Part shown: positions 44,460 to 53,605 of the stretch, one piece after another
How the letters are laid out: each line of letters opens with the position of its first letter
Numbering within the stretch: position 1 is the first letter of the stretch
Assembly (NCBI RefSeq): GCF_003326795.1
Contig: NZ_JPWI01000008.1
Coordinates: 62,001 to 126,000, forward strand
Direction: 5' to 3'
Source of the DNA: Thalassospira profundimaris
Lineage (GTDB): Bacteria; Pseudomonadota; Alphaproteobacteria; Rhodospirillales; Thalassospiraceae
Length of the DNA: 64,000 nucleotides
The notes under the pieces: model-generated
Seen by the model: only the letters and a program-made list of their open reading frames with translations
The model's database searches: none
What the model was told of the DNA's origin: nothing
Program-made: the position numbers and the translations under genes

Positions 44460-45571
44460 AACGACCCTATATCCTCGTCATTGTCGGCGTTGTACTGATC
44501 ATTGCGGCGATTGCGCTGAATTACATGTTGACCAAAAGTGCGGATGAAGAGACTGCACCGGTCACTCAGGCGCCCGCGGTTACGACCACTGATACCTCCG
44601 AGGTCAAAACCCCCGAGCCGGCGACAACGCCGGAATCCGACGCCCCGGAAATCACCAATCCAAGCTTTGATGTCGTGCGCATCGGACCGGACGGTAATGC
44701 CGTGATTGCCGGTCGTGCAGCCCCCAACAGCAAGGTTCGCATTCGCGAAGGTGAAGAAGTTATCGGCGAGGCAACCGCAGACGAGCGCGGCGAGTGGGTG
44801 GTCCTTCCGGGCAAGCCGCTGGCAAGTGGTGATCGCGAATTGTCGCTTGAATCCGAAGACGCAACCGGTGCTGTGGCCAAGGCCGAAGACAAGGTTGTCG
44901 TTCTGATCCCCGATGCCAAGCCGGAAGACCGCGCCGCATCCGAGGCAACGGAAAATGGCGAAGCCACGGAAAGCAAAGAAGAATCCCAACCGATCATCGC
45001 CCTTAAGGTCCCGACCGAAGGCGAGGGTGCCGCAACCGTCCTGCAGGGACCGGCCAAGATGGACGATGCGGGGGATGCCGATGATGCCGCCTCCGACGAA
45101 ACCGCACCGGGTCTGCCGCGTCTTTCCATCGATGTTGTCGATTATGACCAGCAGGGTCGTGTCGCGATGTCGGGCAAGGCGGATATGGACCACACCGTTC
45201 AGGTCTATCTTGATAACAAACATGTCGGAACTGCCCCGGCCGATGAAAATGGCAACTGGGCGCTGACGATTGGCGAACCGATCGAACCGGGCAATTACAC
45301 CATGCGCGCCGATCAGCTTGATGATGGCGGCAAGGTAACCGCGCGTGTTGAAATTCCGTTTGAGCGTGCAAAGCCGGATGAAATTCTGGAACCGGGTTCG
45401 CGCTATGTGGTTCAGCCGGGCAACAGCCTGTGGCGGATTGCGCGCCGGACCTATGGTGACGGCCTGAAATACTGGGTCATTTACAACCAGAACCGTAAAC
45501 AGATCCGTGATCCGGACCTGATTTATCCGGGGCAGATCTTTGCACTGCCCAACGAAGAAAAAGCGCAGTAA
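44456..45571 (+). CDS. LysM-domain envelope protein with Ig-like repeats
   Basis: A 371-aa protein. One N-terminal membrane span (YILVIVGVVLIIAAIALNYML) anchors it, followed by a Thr/Pro/Glu-rich linker. Two related Ig-like modules (about 66-140 and 220-300) share the pattern AxISGxA...V...V..A.AD..G.W....EPL..G. The C-terminal LysM domain (about 316-371, YVVQPGNSLWRIARRTYGDG) binds peptidoglycan. It is preceded by an AAGGAT site and by a coupled 27-aa ORF. A cell-wall-tethered scaffold is the likely role. Confidence 0.88.
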   Translation: MKRPYILVIVGVVLIIAAIALNYMLTKSADEETAPVTQAPAVTTTDTSEVKTPEPATTPESDAPEITNPSFDVVRIGPDGNAVIAGRAAPNSKVRIREGEEVIGEATADERGEWVVLPGKPLASGDRELSLESEDATGAVAKAEDKVVVLIPDAKPEDRAASEATENGEATESKEESQPIIALKVPTEGEGAATVLQGPAKMDDAGDADDAASDETAPGLPRLSIDVVDYDQQGRVAMSGKADMDHTVQVYLDNKHVGTAPADENGNWALTIGEPIEPGNYTMRADQLDDGGKVTARVEIPFERAKPDEILEPGSRYVVQPGNSLWRIARRTYGDGLKYWVIYNQNRKQIRDPDLIYPGQIFALPNEEKAQ

Positions 45572-45590
45572 GCACTGCTTTTCTTTCCCG

Positions 45591-45627
45591 GGGGCAAAAC
45601 ACATGGTAAGTGTGTTTTGCCCCTTTT
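45591..45627 (+). terminator. Rho-independent terminator of the LysM gene
   Basis: A perfect 13-bp stem GGGGCAAAACACA / TGTGTTTTGCCCC with a 7-base loop, followed by TTTT. Confidence 0.9.
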
Positions 45628-45758
45628 GAATTTTGGGTGAACAGTTTTACACGGGTTGCGTTGCCCTTTGTCATCACTAGATGCTAAGAACGCCCCCGCA
45701 TGGTACCAATCGTACCAATTTGATATGCCCAATCGATGGCAACCAGGGAATTAAGACT

Positions 45759-46448
45759 TTGAAATCCGTTCTTGTACCGATCAATCCTGAAGGCTGGAAA
45801 TTCGTTGCGATCTTCGCGGCGATCACTGTGGGTTTGTTCCTGATTGCGGAACCGCTGGGCTGGATCGGTGTGATCCTGACACTTTGGTGCGCGTATTTCT
45901 TCCGCGACCCGGACCGTATCACCCCGACCGATGAAAATCTGGTGATTTCGCCGGCAGATGGCCGCGTATGCATGATTTCGCAGGCGCCGCTGCCCAAGGA
46001 ACTGGAACTTGACGACAAGACCCCGCGCACCCGCGTTTCGATCTTCATGAACGTTTTCAACGTCCATGTGAACCGTTGCCCGGTCAATGGCGAGATCGTT
46101 GGCGAAGCCTATGTTCCGGGCAAGTTTGTTAATGCCGAGCTTGATAAGGCATCGGAAAACAACGAACGTCAGATCCTTCTGGTCCGCGACAAGGAAGGCC
46201 GTGAATTTGGTGTGGTCCAGATTGCCGGTCTGGTTGCGCGTCGTATTCTGTGTGATGTCGGTACCGGTTCGCAGCTTAAGGCAGGTGAACGTTTCGGTCT
46301 GATCCGCTTTGGTTCGCGTGTTGATGTGTATCTGCCCGAAGGCGTGTCACCCAATGTGATTGTCGGTCAGACCACGATTGCCGGTGAAACTGTTCTTGCC
46401 GATGTTTCGGTCAAGGGCAAGGAAGCCGCAGTTGGGGAGATCCGCTAA
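45759..46448 (+). CDS. psd: Phosphatidylserine decarboxylase
   Basis: A 229-aa proenzyme that makes phosphatidylethanolamine from phosphatidylserine (EC 4.1.1.65). The N-terminal membrane-associated helix ([25 protein letters not shown]), [16 protein letters not shown] and the self-cleavage site in [12 protein letters not shown] (Gly-Ser giving the pyruvoyl group) are typical of the short alphaproteobacterial type. I start at the TTG at 45759 because it matches family length and has an AGGGAA site; the ATG at 45681 would add 26 residues and has no site. It is coupled to pssA by TAATG. Confidence 0.9.
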   Translation: MKSVLVPINPEGWKFVAIFAAITVGLFLIAEPLGWIGVILTLWCAYFFRDPDRITPTDENLVISPADGRVCMISQAPLPKELELDDKTPRTRVSIFMNVFNVHVNRCPVNGEIVGEAYVPGKFVNAELDKASENNERQILLVRDKEGREFGVVQIAGLVARRILCDVGTGSQLKAGERFGLIRFGSRVDVYLPEGVSPNVIVGQTTIAGETVLADVSVKGKEAAVGEIR

Positions 46449-47308
46449 TGAGTGGCGGCATCGATCCCATTCGTCGTCCGCGTCGCTTCAAGGCGATGTC
46501 GCTTACGCGGCTGGTGCCTAATGTCGCAACGATAATGGGCATGTGTGCCGGTCTGACCTCGATCCGCTTTGCAATGCAGGATCGTTGGGAAGCCGCCGTT
46601 GCCGCCATTCTGATTGCCGGGATTATTGACGGTCTTGATGGCCGTCTGGCCCGTATGCTGAACGCATCCAGCCGCTTTGGCGGCGAGCTTGACAGTCTGT
46701 CGGACTTTGTCTGCTTTGGCGTTGCACCGGCGATGATGCTGTATTTCTGGTCGCTCCATGAATTTGGGGGCATTGGCTGGGCATTGTCATTGCTGTTTGC
46801 GGTTTGCATGATGCTGCGTCTTGCACGCTTTAACACCCAGATGCTGGGCGAACCGGAATTGCCAACCTGGGCATACCGGTTCTTTACCGGGGTCCCGGCC
46901 CCGGCGGCAGCGGCCCTTGCGATGTGGCCGATTGTTCTGACCTTCCAGTTTGGCGAAGGCATTTTTGACAGCCCCTATATCGTTGCGCCCTATGGCGTGA
47001 TTATCGCGGGTTTGATGGTGTCGCGGTTGCCGACATTCAGCTTCAAGAAGGTCAAGGTGCCGCGTGCCTGGGTGCTGCCATTGATGTTGGCATTCGGGGC
47101 GTCGGTGGCGTTTCTGGTATCCTCGCCCTGGCTGACGCTGTCTGCCATCGCTGCGATCTATTTCATCACCTTCCCGCTGTCTTATCGGTCCTATCGTCGT
47201 ATGGGGGTCGAGCACCAGCAGGAAGAGGACACAGCCGATGAAGAAGATGATGATGGCGAACCCGATGACGACCCCGAAGAGGGACTGAACCGCGTCCATC
47301 AGAACTGA
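46448..47308 (+). CDS. pssA: CDP-diacylglycerol-serine phosphatidyltransferase
   Basis: A 286-aa integral membrane enzyme that condenses CDP-diacylglycerol with serine (EC 2.7.8.8). The CDP-alcohol phosphotransferase motif is visible as DGLDGRLARMLNASSRFGGELDSLSD, with about seven further membrane spans. The C-terminal tail is very acidic (EEDTADEEDDDGEPDDDPEEG). It follows psd with a one-base overlap, forming the PE synthesis operon. Confidence 0.95.
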   Translation: MSGGIDPIRRPRRFKAMSLTRLVPNVATIMGMCAGLTSIRFAMQDRWEAAVAAILIAGIIDGLDGRLARMLNASSRFGGELDSLSDFVCFGVAPAMMLYFWSLHEFGGIGWALSLLFAVCMMLRLARFNTQMLGEPELPTWAYRFFTGVPAPAAAALAMWPIVLTFQFGEGIFDSPYIVAPYGVIIAGLMVSRLPTFSFKKVKVPRAWVLPLMLAFGASVAFLVSSPWLTLSAIAAIYFITFPLSYRSYRRMGVEHQQEEDTADEEDDDGEPDDDPEEGLNRVHQN

Positions 47309-47330
47309 TCTGATTTCCGGTCTGAATTGA

Positions 47331-47358
47331 AAAAGCCGACGCATGCGTCGGCTTTTTT
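47331..47358. terminator. Terminator between pssA and the solute-binding-protein gene
   Basis: AAAAGCCGACGC pairs with GCGTCGGCTTTT around a two-base centre, with T-runs on both strands, so it can serve both convergent genes. Confidence 0.9.
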
Positions 47359-47386
47359 GTTGTTTTCGCAGATGACTGAAACCGGC

Positions 47387-48316
47387 CTACTGATCAACCG
47401 CCAAATTCAGTACGGGTGGGCCATTACGGATATAGGCTTGCAGTTTTTGTTCGTAATGCTGCTTGTCCTGACGGGACAGGGCGGATGCATAAAACCTTGT
47501 CCAGGGCATGTCAGGATTGTCTTTGGCAAGCCTGTTGATCGCAGCAACGATGGCATCGCCGGTTGCTGTCTTGCTACATGAAATCGATGCAGGCATTAAG
47601 TGGTCGTTCCCGGCAATATGCCAGCTTGCAAACATTTCTTCGGGAAGTTTGGCGCGCCGATAAAATTCGGCCTCTGCGGGCAGATAAAGCGTCCAGTCCA
47701 GACGCCCCAGAGAAATCAGTTGCAGGAAATTGGCGTCATTGCCAATAAAACTCAGTCCCGGATTATTGATGTTGCGTCGAAGAATGGCGTCAATGACCGG
47801 GCCATAGGAACGCTGTGAACGCAGGGCACCATTCATTTTGCCAAAGGCAATCATGCGTTCAAGATCGACTTCACCATCCTTGTTGATGAATGGCTTGAAC
47901 TGCTCATTGCGTTCGGCTTTGGTTATCAGGCTGACGGGCAAATGGGGAAGAACCGCGTTGGAAAAATGCAGGAATTCCCTGCGTTCCGGCGTGGCGTTCA
48001 TGCCGATATTGCAAAAGGTCCCCGGTCCGGTAATGGTTTTAAGCAACCGTGGAAGCGGTACGATTTCCCTGATGTGATTGTATTGTGGCAGGCGACTGGA
48101 AAACCAGTTGAGGATATCAACCCCGTAACCAACAATCTGCCCGTCCTTTTCAAGCATTGCTGGCGGCAAAGGGGTAAGCGTCCATGTCACAGACTGCTTT
48201 TCACCCGTTTGCGCAGAGGCAGTCGAGGTCAAGGGGATCAGGCATCCCAGCCCGATCAGAAAAGCAAACATGCTGCGCGCCAATAGGCGACGGGAACAGT
48301 GGCCTGCAGGCCGCAT
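47387..48316 (-). CDS. Orphan periplasmic solute-binding-like protein A
   Basis: A 309-aa exported protein with a signal peptide (SMFAFLIGLGCLIPLTSTASA). The mature part (VTWTLTPLPPAMLEKDGQIVGYGVDILNWFSSRLPQYNH) resembles SBP family 3 / TIGR02285 proteins with two lobes. The start at ATG 48316 has GGGGAG nine bases upstream. The next gene encodes a clear paralogue (shared LPQYxH, RREFLHF/RREYITF, DWTLYxP.EAEFYRR and PWTxFYA). No transporter lies nearby, so a sensor or delivery role elsewhere is possible. Confidence 0.8.
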   Translation of the reverse strand: MRPAGHCSRRLLARSMFAFLIGLGCLIPLTSTASAQTGEKQSVTWTLTPLPPAMLEKDGQIVGYGVDILNWFSSRLPQYNHIREIVPLPRLLKTITGPGTFCNIGMNATPERREFLHFSNAVLPHLPVSLITKAERNEQFKPFINKDGEVDLERMIAFGKMNGALRSQRSYGPVIDAILRRNINNPGLSFIGNDANFLQLISLGRLDWTLYLPAEAEFYRRAKLPEEMFASWHIAGNDHLMPASISCSKTATGDAIVAAINRLAKDNPDMPWTRFYASALSRQDKQHYEQKLQAYIRNGPPVLNLAVDQ

Positions 48317-48408
48317 CCGGATCATCTCCCCATTCAGGCAGGCTATAAGAGCTGCCTACTTAATAAGGGTATTTGTATCCATAAATGCAAATAAATCGTT
48401 ATGTAATT

Positions 48409-49326
48409 CTATTTTGGGGTGTCTTGTCGATATTGCAGGCGTGCTTCGAACTGGTCGGAATTGATGAATTGCTCGCGGGCGGCCTTGAACCATTCCCGGT
48501 CTTGCGGGCTCAGCCAGTCGGCATAGAAATCTGTCCAGGGCATGGACGGATATTCATCGACAATCTTGCTGATTTCAGCAACCGCCTGTTTCCCTTCCGG
48601 GGTGTCGGCACAGCCGATCGTTGCTGTCAGCAAGGAGGTGTTTCCGGCAATCGGGATGGCCATGATATCAAGATCGGGCGCATGGCGACGGCGGTAAAAT
48701 TCCGCCTCGGACGGGAAATAAAGGGTCCAGTCAATCCGGTTGAGTTCAAGCATGCGCAAAAACTTGGTGTCATCGGCGACCTGCATGACATTGGCGTCTT
48801 CGCGATGCGTGTCGAGATATTTGTCAACCTGTGTACCATAGGCCCGCCCGATGCGAATGGCGGTTGTCATGTCCTTGTTTGCGATCAGCTGTGCAAGATC
48901 GATGTGGCCCGCTTGGTTCACATAGGGGGCAAACATCGCCTTGTCCTTGACGCGAATGACAACCGAGATCGGCAGATGCAAAAGGATTGTCTTGGCAAAG
49001 GTAATATATTCGCGACGTTCTTCTGTCGGGATCAGGGTTGTCGAGCAGCGTAATTCGCTGTTTCCGTTTTTCATCTCGGCCAGAAGTCTGGCCAGCGGAA
49101 CCTGAAGGATTTCGTGCTGATATTGCGGAAGTTTTTCAACAAACCAGTTCTGGGTGTCGGCGGCATAACCACGGAGTTCATCACCATCCGTAATAAAGGC
49201 TGGTGCAAATGGCGGAACTGCCCAGCTCAACGTGGTTTGCGAAGATTGTGCATTCGCATTTTCACCGGCAAGTGACGCAAAAAGCCATGCGGCGATATAC
49301 AAGCCCGACCTTGCAGAACATTTCAT
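48409..49326 (-). CDS. Orphan periplasmic solute-binding-like protein B
   Basis: A 305-aa exported paralogue of the neighbouring protein A. A signal peptide (GLYIAAWLFASLAGENANA) and a two-lobe domain (LSWAVPPFAPAFITDGDELRGYAADTQNWFVEKLPQYQH, then RIDWTLYFPSEAEFYRRRHAP) are seen. I start at ATG 49326 because a typical signal peptide follows; the frame runs further upstream without a plausible start. It is divergent from the third binding-like protein, sharing a 171-base promoter gap. Confidence 0.78.
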   Translation of the reverse strand: MKCSARSGLYIAAWLFASLAGENANAQSSQTTLSWAVPPFAPAFITDGDELRGYAADTQNWFVEKLPQYQHEILQVPLARLLAEMKNGNSELRCSTTLIPTEERREYITFAKTILLHLPISVVIRVKDKAMFAPYVNQAGHIDLAQLIANKDMTTAIRIGRAYGTQVDKYLDTHREDANVMQVADDTKFLRMLELNRIDWTLYFPSEAEFYRRRHAPDLDIMAIPIAGNTSLLTATIGCADTPEGKQAVAEISKIVDEYPSMPWTDFYADWLSPQDREWFKAAREQFINSDQFEARLQYRQDTPK

Positions 49327-49497
49327 GCGCAACACCACTCCATTCCGCTGCTCCTCGCATTCACTTTTTTTGTTTTGCTTTATCGCAAGGATACAGGTCA
49401 GCTTGTTAGTAAAGTATGTATTTGAGTGCCGCGACGTCTTGATCCGAACAATATAAGCAATATCTACCTTAAAAGAGTATTTTAGCGAGGTTGGGTG

Positions 49498-50277
49498 ATG
49501 TCGGTTAATCAATCAAGGGTAGTGGCCGGAAGATGGCTTGGCTGGTTTGTCGGCGGTCTTGCGGCTGTTTTCCCTGTCCTGACCTTTGCGGCCGACCTGC
49601 GCGTGATGACAACATCCTTTCCGCCTTATGTGATTTTTGATGAAGCAACCAACGAGGCGCACGGCCCAGCAGTGGATGTGATCAACAGGATCTGCGTGCT
49701 GAGCCAGACCAAATGTGAAATCCATGTCGAACCCTGGGCGCGGGCCTATGCGACGGCGCTTGAACAGCCGAATACCCTGATTTTCAGTATCGCCCGCCGA
49801 CCGGATCGTGAAACAAAATTCAAATGGATTGGTACCGTGGCCCCCTATCAGGTGCGTTTGTTTGCGCTAGACAGAAACGGCGTGCAGGCTACGGACAACT
49901 GGCGGGAACTAAGCGATTTTCACGTGGCCGGACAGCTGGGCGACGTAAAGGCGCAATATTTGCAAAAGTCGGGCTTCGATGTGGAAATGGTCCCGTCCGC
50001 AGAAGCCACCATTCGCATGTTATATGCCGGAAGGGCCGATCTGATTGCTGGTGATGCCCTGTCATTGCCCTATCGGGTGCGCATGCTTGATGTCGATAGC
50101 AATCGGCTTAAGGTTGTTGCCCGGATACCCGAACTTTCAAGCGATCTTTATCTGGCGGCCAGCCTTGCGACCGATGATGATGCGGTAGAAGTTCTGCGTG
50201 CAGCACTTGATCAGCTCAAAAACAGCGGCAGCTATGATCAGATCTGGGCGATGACGACATCTTCCCCATCCAACTGA
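49498..50277 (+). CDS. Orphan family 3 solute-binding protein C
   Basis: A 259-aa exported protein. A signal peptide (WLGWFVGGLAAVFPVLTFAA) is followed by RVMTTSFPPYVIFDE at the mature start and a shorter SBP family 3 domain (VDVINRICVLSQTKCEIHVEPWARAY). It is more distant from the two neighbours than they are from each other. It begins at the ATG at 49498, with AGG before it. No permease or ATPase is close, so it too looks orphan. Confidence 0.78.
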   Translation: MSVNQSRVVAGRWLGWFVGGLAAVFPVLTFAADLRVMTTSFPPYVIFDEATNEAHGPAVDVINRICVLSQTKCEIHVEPWARAYATALEQPNTLIFSIARRPDRETKFKWIGTVAPYQVRLFALDRNGVQATDNWRELSDFHVAGQLGDVKAQYLQKSGFDVEMVPSAEATIRMLYAGRADLIAGDALSLPYRVRMLDVDSNRLKVVARIPELSSDLYLAASLATDDDAVEVLRAALDQLKNSGSYDQIWAMTTSSPSN

Positions 50278-50302
50278 TCAATACAATTTCCCGGAAATAA
50301 AT

Positions 50303-50332
50303 CACCGGCCCCCTCGGGGGAGGGGGCCGGTG
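50303..50332. terminator. GC hairpin between convergent genes
   Basis: CACCGGCCCCCT pairs perfectly with AGGGGGCCGGTG around CGGGGG. It lacks a T-run but lies between the ends of the binding-protein and RND genes. Confidence 0.6.
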
Positions 50333-50378
50333 TAACCGCGCGGCGGGGTCGGGGGAAAAGTCGCGCGGCTATTCTGTT

Positions 50379-53300
50379 CTAGGCGTTCGGATCATGCTGG
50401 GTCTTGTTGGCACGTCCCGTCCAGACGCTGACAAGCGACCTGATCCATGGGCCAAAGCCGCGGAACTTGCCGCCAAGCTTGTGACGCATCATCAAGGCGC
50501 AGGGCGTAAAGATCAGTGTCAGTGCCGTGGCAAAGGCCAGACCGAATGCGATGGATGTCGAAAGCTGTACCCACCACTGGGTCGATGGTGCGCCAACCGA
50601 AACCGCACGGGCGGCGAAGTCGATATTGATCTGAAGCACCATCGGCACCAGACCAAGAATGGTCGTCACCGTCGTCAGCATCACCGGGCGCAAACGTTGT
50701 GCGCCGGTTTGAAGAATGGCGGCTTCGATGCTGCCTGCTGTGTGTTTAAGCCGGTCAAAGGTATCGATCAGAACGATATTGTTGTTCACAACGATACCGG
50801 CCAGCGCAACCACCCCGATCCCGTTCATCACAATCGAGAAAGCTTGTCCTGTAATCATCAGACCAAGGAACACGCCCGCCGTTGACATGATAATCGCGAT
50901 CATGATCAGAAGCGAACTTGTGATGCTGTTGAACTGGGTGACCAGAATGATGAACATGATGAAAAGTGCGACAGTAAAGGCATTCACAAGGAATTCTGCC
51001 GACTTCTTCTGTTCTTCATCCTGACCCTTGAATTCGACCGACACGCGCGGATCAATTTCAAGGGTGCTCATCCATGCCTTGACCTCGCCAAGCTTGGTAT
51101 CGACCAGAATCCCATCCTGAACGTCTGCCTTGACGGTGAGCGCACGGCGGCTGTCAACGCGGGTCAGTGTTCCGGTTTTGGGTTTCGGGGTCCGCGAGAT
51201 GAAGTTTGCAAGCGGCACCAGACCCTTTTCGGTAACGATCTGAAGGTTTTCAAGCTCGTCAAGCGACCGGTAACGCGCCGGATAACGGCCGACAATATCG
51301 ATTTCCTCGGTCGAATCATCCGGGCGATAGGTCGAGAAATTGATCCCATTGGTCACCAGTTTGACGACGTTGCCGATCTGGTTGATATCAGCCCCGAATT
51401 TAAGCGCCTGGGCACGGTCGACTGTGTATTCCCAGTCAATGCCCGGGGGCGACTTGCCGTCTTCGAAGTTATACATACCCCCCATGTCCTGCAGACCGGT
51501 CAACAGCATGGTTGCTGTTTGATCAAGCAGTTCGGGATAGAAGGATCGCAGCTGGATCTGGATATCCTTGCCTTGTGGCGGACCTGCTTCCTGGGCGCGT
51601 ACTTCGATCTGAATACCGGCAAGATCGGCCGTATCTTCGAGAATGCGTTTTTCAATCTCGGTTGCCTTCGGGCGGGTCTGCCAGTCAGCATATTCAAGTT
51701 GAACCACCCCGATGACATCCTCGGGGGCTTCGTTGCCACCGGCACTTTTGCCCGACCGGGCATAGACCGTGTCAAACCAGTTCTCGCCTTCATGATGGGT
51801 ATCAAGGGCAAGAATACGGTCTTCGACTTCCTTAAGCAGCGCATCCTGTTCGTAATAGGACAGGTTGCCGCGTGCGCGGACCTGAACAACAGCGACTTCA
51901 GGTTCTACTGCCGGGAAGAATTCAACACCCTTGCCAAGTTTGCCAAAGGCACCCCAGACAACGATCAGTACGACAAAGGCCAGTGGTACAATCAGCCAAT
52001 AGAAACGAAGCGACCCCTTAAGGATGCGAACATAAAGGCCCGTGCCGCCCGTGACCTTGTCAATGTCATCGGCATGATCTGCGGCGATGGCTTCAAGGCT
52101 TGCATTGTTTTCGCTGCCCGGTTTGCCAAACCATGCACCCACAGTCGGTACAAAGATCAGGGCCATGGCAAGCGACGCACTAAGCGTAAACAGTACCGTA
52201 ATCGGCAGAAATTTCATGAATTCGCCGACGATATCGGGCCAGAAGGCCAGTGGCAGGAAGGCCGCAAGGGTGGTTGCGGTTGAGGCAATGATCGGCAAAG
52301 CCATGCGTTTGGCCGCCAGCGGATAGGCTTTCTTGCGGTGCATGCCCTCGATCATTTTGCGATCGGCATATTCGGTGACAACAATCGCGCCATCAACCAG
52401 CATCCCGACTGCAAGGATCAGACTGAACAGAACAACGATATTGACCGTCATGCCCAGCGCCCAAAGGATCAGGATCGCTGTCAGGAAGGAGCCCGGAATG
52501 GACAAACCAACCAGCAGTCCCGACCGCCATCCAAGCGACCAGATGACAACCACCATCACCAGAAGGATCGCAAGGATCACGCTGTTCTGAAGATCAGACA
52601 GCATGGTGCGGATATCAGATGATTTATCCTGCGAATAACTGATTGTCAGGTTCGGCGGGAAAGCCTGCTGAGCCTCGGCTGTGGTGGCCTTGATTGCATC
52701 AATCACCTCGATGATGTTTTCGCCAACACGTTTTGAAACCTCGATCGCAATCGCCGGTTCGCCATTAAGGCGCGCAAAGCTTGTTGCATCCTTGAATGTC
52801 CGGCGGACATCGCCGATATCGCGGAACCGGATGACAGAATCCCCGTCCACAATCAGCGGCATATCAAGAATGTCATTCACGCTTTCAAAAAGGCCGGGGA
52901 CCTTGATGTTAAAGCGCCCGGTACCGGTATCAACCGCACCTGCTGCAACCAGCGAGTTTGAGCTGCGCACCAGTGATACAATATCGATCCCGTTCAGGCG
53001 ATAGGTCTCGACCTTCATCGGATCAATGACGAATTCGACAAGCTCCTCGCGGTCACCGGCCAGTTTGGCTTCCAGAACCGCCGGGATACCTTCGATTGAA
53101 TCCTTAAGATCACGCGCCATACGCAAGAGCGCACGTTCGGGCACGTCCCCTGACAGGGTGACAACCAGAACCGGGAACAGCGACAGGTTGACTTCGTGAA
53201 CTTCGGGATCGTCGGTTTCTTCGGGCAGTTCGGACTTGGCAATGTCAACGCGTTCGCGAACATCAGCCAATGCCTCGTCGATCTCGACATCTGAATAGAA

Positions 53301-53582
53301 TTCAAGCGTTACCGATGCCCCGTCCTGATAGGACTGCGAGCTCATTTCCTTGACACCCTCGATGGAGCGCAATTCCTGTTCCATCGGACGCAAAAGAAGG
53401 CGTTCAGCGTCTTCGGGCGATATGCCATCATGATGCATGGTGACATACAGCACCGGGATCTGAACATCCGGATCGGCTTCCTTGGGGATGGTGTTATAAC
53501 CTACCCAGCCAGCTGCAAGCAGCAGGACCAGAACCAGAATGACGGTGCGCGACCTGTGTAACGCGTGATCAATCAGGGACAT
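50379..53582 (-). CDS. RND-family efflux transporter, inner-membrane subunit
   Basis: A 1067-aa AcrB/MdtB-like proton antiporter. An N-terminal span (TVILVLVLLLAAGWVGYNTI) is followed by a large periplasmic domain and a central membrane block (about 335-480). A second periplasmic domain and a C-terminal membrane block (about 870-1045) complete the duplicated plan. The segment LILAVGMLVDGAIVVTEYADR is the TM4 proton-relay region, though it has one Asp where AcrB has two. It follows its adaptor by 23 bases and is the last gene of the PadR-adaptor-RND operon. No outer-membrane channel gene lies here. Confidence 0.93.
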   Translation of the reverse strand: MSLIDHALHRSRTVILVLVLLLAAGWVGYNTIPKEADPDVQIPVLYVTMHHDGISPEDAERLLLRPMEQELRSIEGVKEMSSQSYQDGASVTLEFYSDVEIDEALADVRERVDIAKSELPEETDDPEVHEVNLSLFPVLVVTLSGDVPERALLRMARDLKDSIEGIPAVLEAKLAGDREELVEFVIDPMKVETYRLNGIDIVSLVRSSNSLVAAGAVDTGTGRFNIKVPGLFESVNDILDMPLIVDGDSVIRFRDIGDVRRTFKDATSFARLNGEPAIAIEVSKRVGENIIEVIDAIKATTAEAQQAFPPNLTISYSQDKSSDIRTMLSDLQNSVILAILLVMVVVIWSLGWRSGLLVGLSIPGSFLTAILILWALGMTVNIVVLFSLILAVGMLVDGAIVVTEYADRKMIEGMHRKKAYPLAAKRMALPIIASTATTLAAFLPLAFWPDIVGEFMKFLPITVLFTLSASLAMALIFVPTVGAWFGKPGSENNASLEAIAADHADDIDKVTGGTGLYVRILKGSLRFYWLIVPLAFVVLIVVWGAFGKLGKGVEFFPAVEPEVAVVQVRARGNLSYYEQDALLKEVEDRILALDTHHEGENWFDTVYARSGKSAGGNEAPEDVIGVVQLEYADWQTRPKATEIEKRILEDTADLAGIQIEVRAQEAGPPQGKDIQIQLRSFYPELLDQTATMLLTGLQDMGGMYNFEDGKSPPGIDWEYTVDRAQALKFGADINQIGNVVKLVTNGINFSTYRPDDSTEEIDIVGRYPARYRSLDELENLQIVTEKGLVPLANFISRTPKPKTGTLTRVDSRRALTVKADVQDGILVDTKLGEVKAWMSTLEIDPRVSVEFKGQDEEQKKSAEFLVNAFTVALFIMFIILVTQFNSITSSLLIMIAIIMSTAGVFLGLMITGQAFSIVMNGIGVVALAGIVVNNNIVLIDTFDRLKHTAGSIEAAILQTGAQRLRPVMLTTVTTILGLVPMVLQINIDFAARAVSVGAPSTQWWVQLSTSIAFGLAFATALTLIFTPCALMMRHKLGGKFRGFGPWIRSLVSVWTGRANKTQHDPNA

Positions 53583-53605
53583 TTTCTATCTCCTCATGCA
53601 CGCGC

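Noticed and set aside
44441-45604. 387-codon antisense frame over the LysM gene
   Set aside because: Composition is a shadow of the acidic, Ala-rich LysM protein. There is no upstream signal, and the sense gene has recognisable domains.
45681-45758. ATG at 45681 as the psd start
   Set aside because: It lacks a ribosome-binding site and adds 26 residues not expected for the short Psd type.
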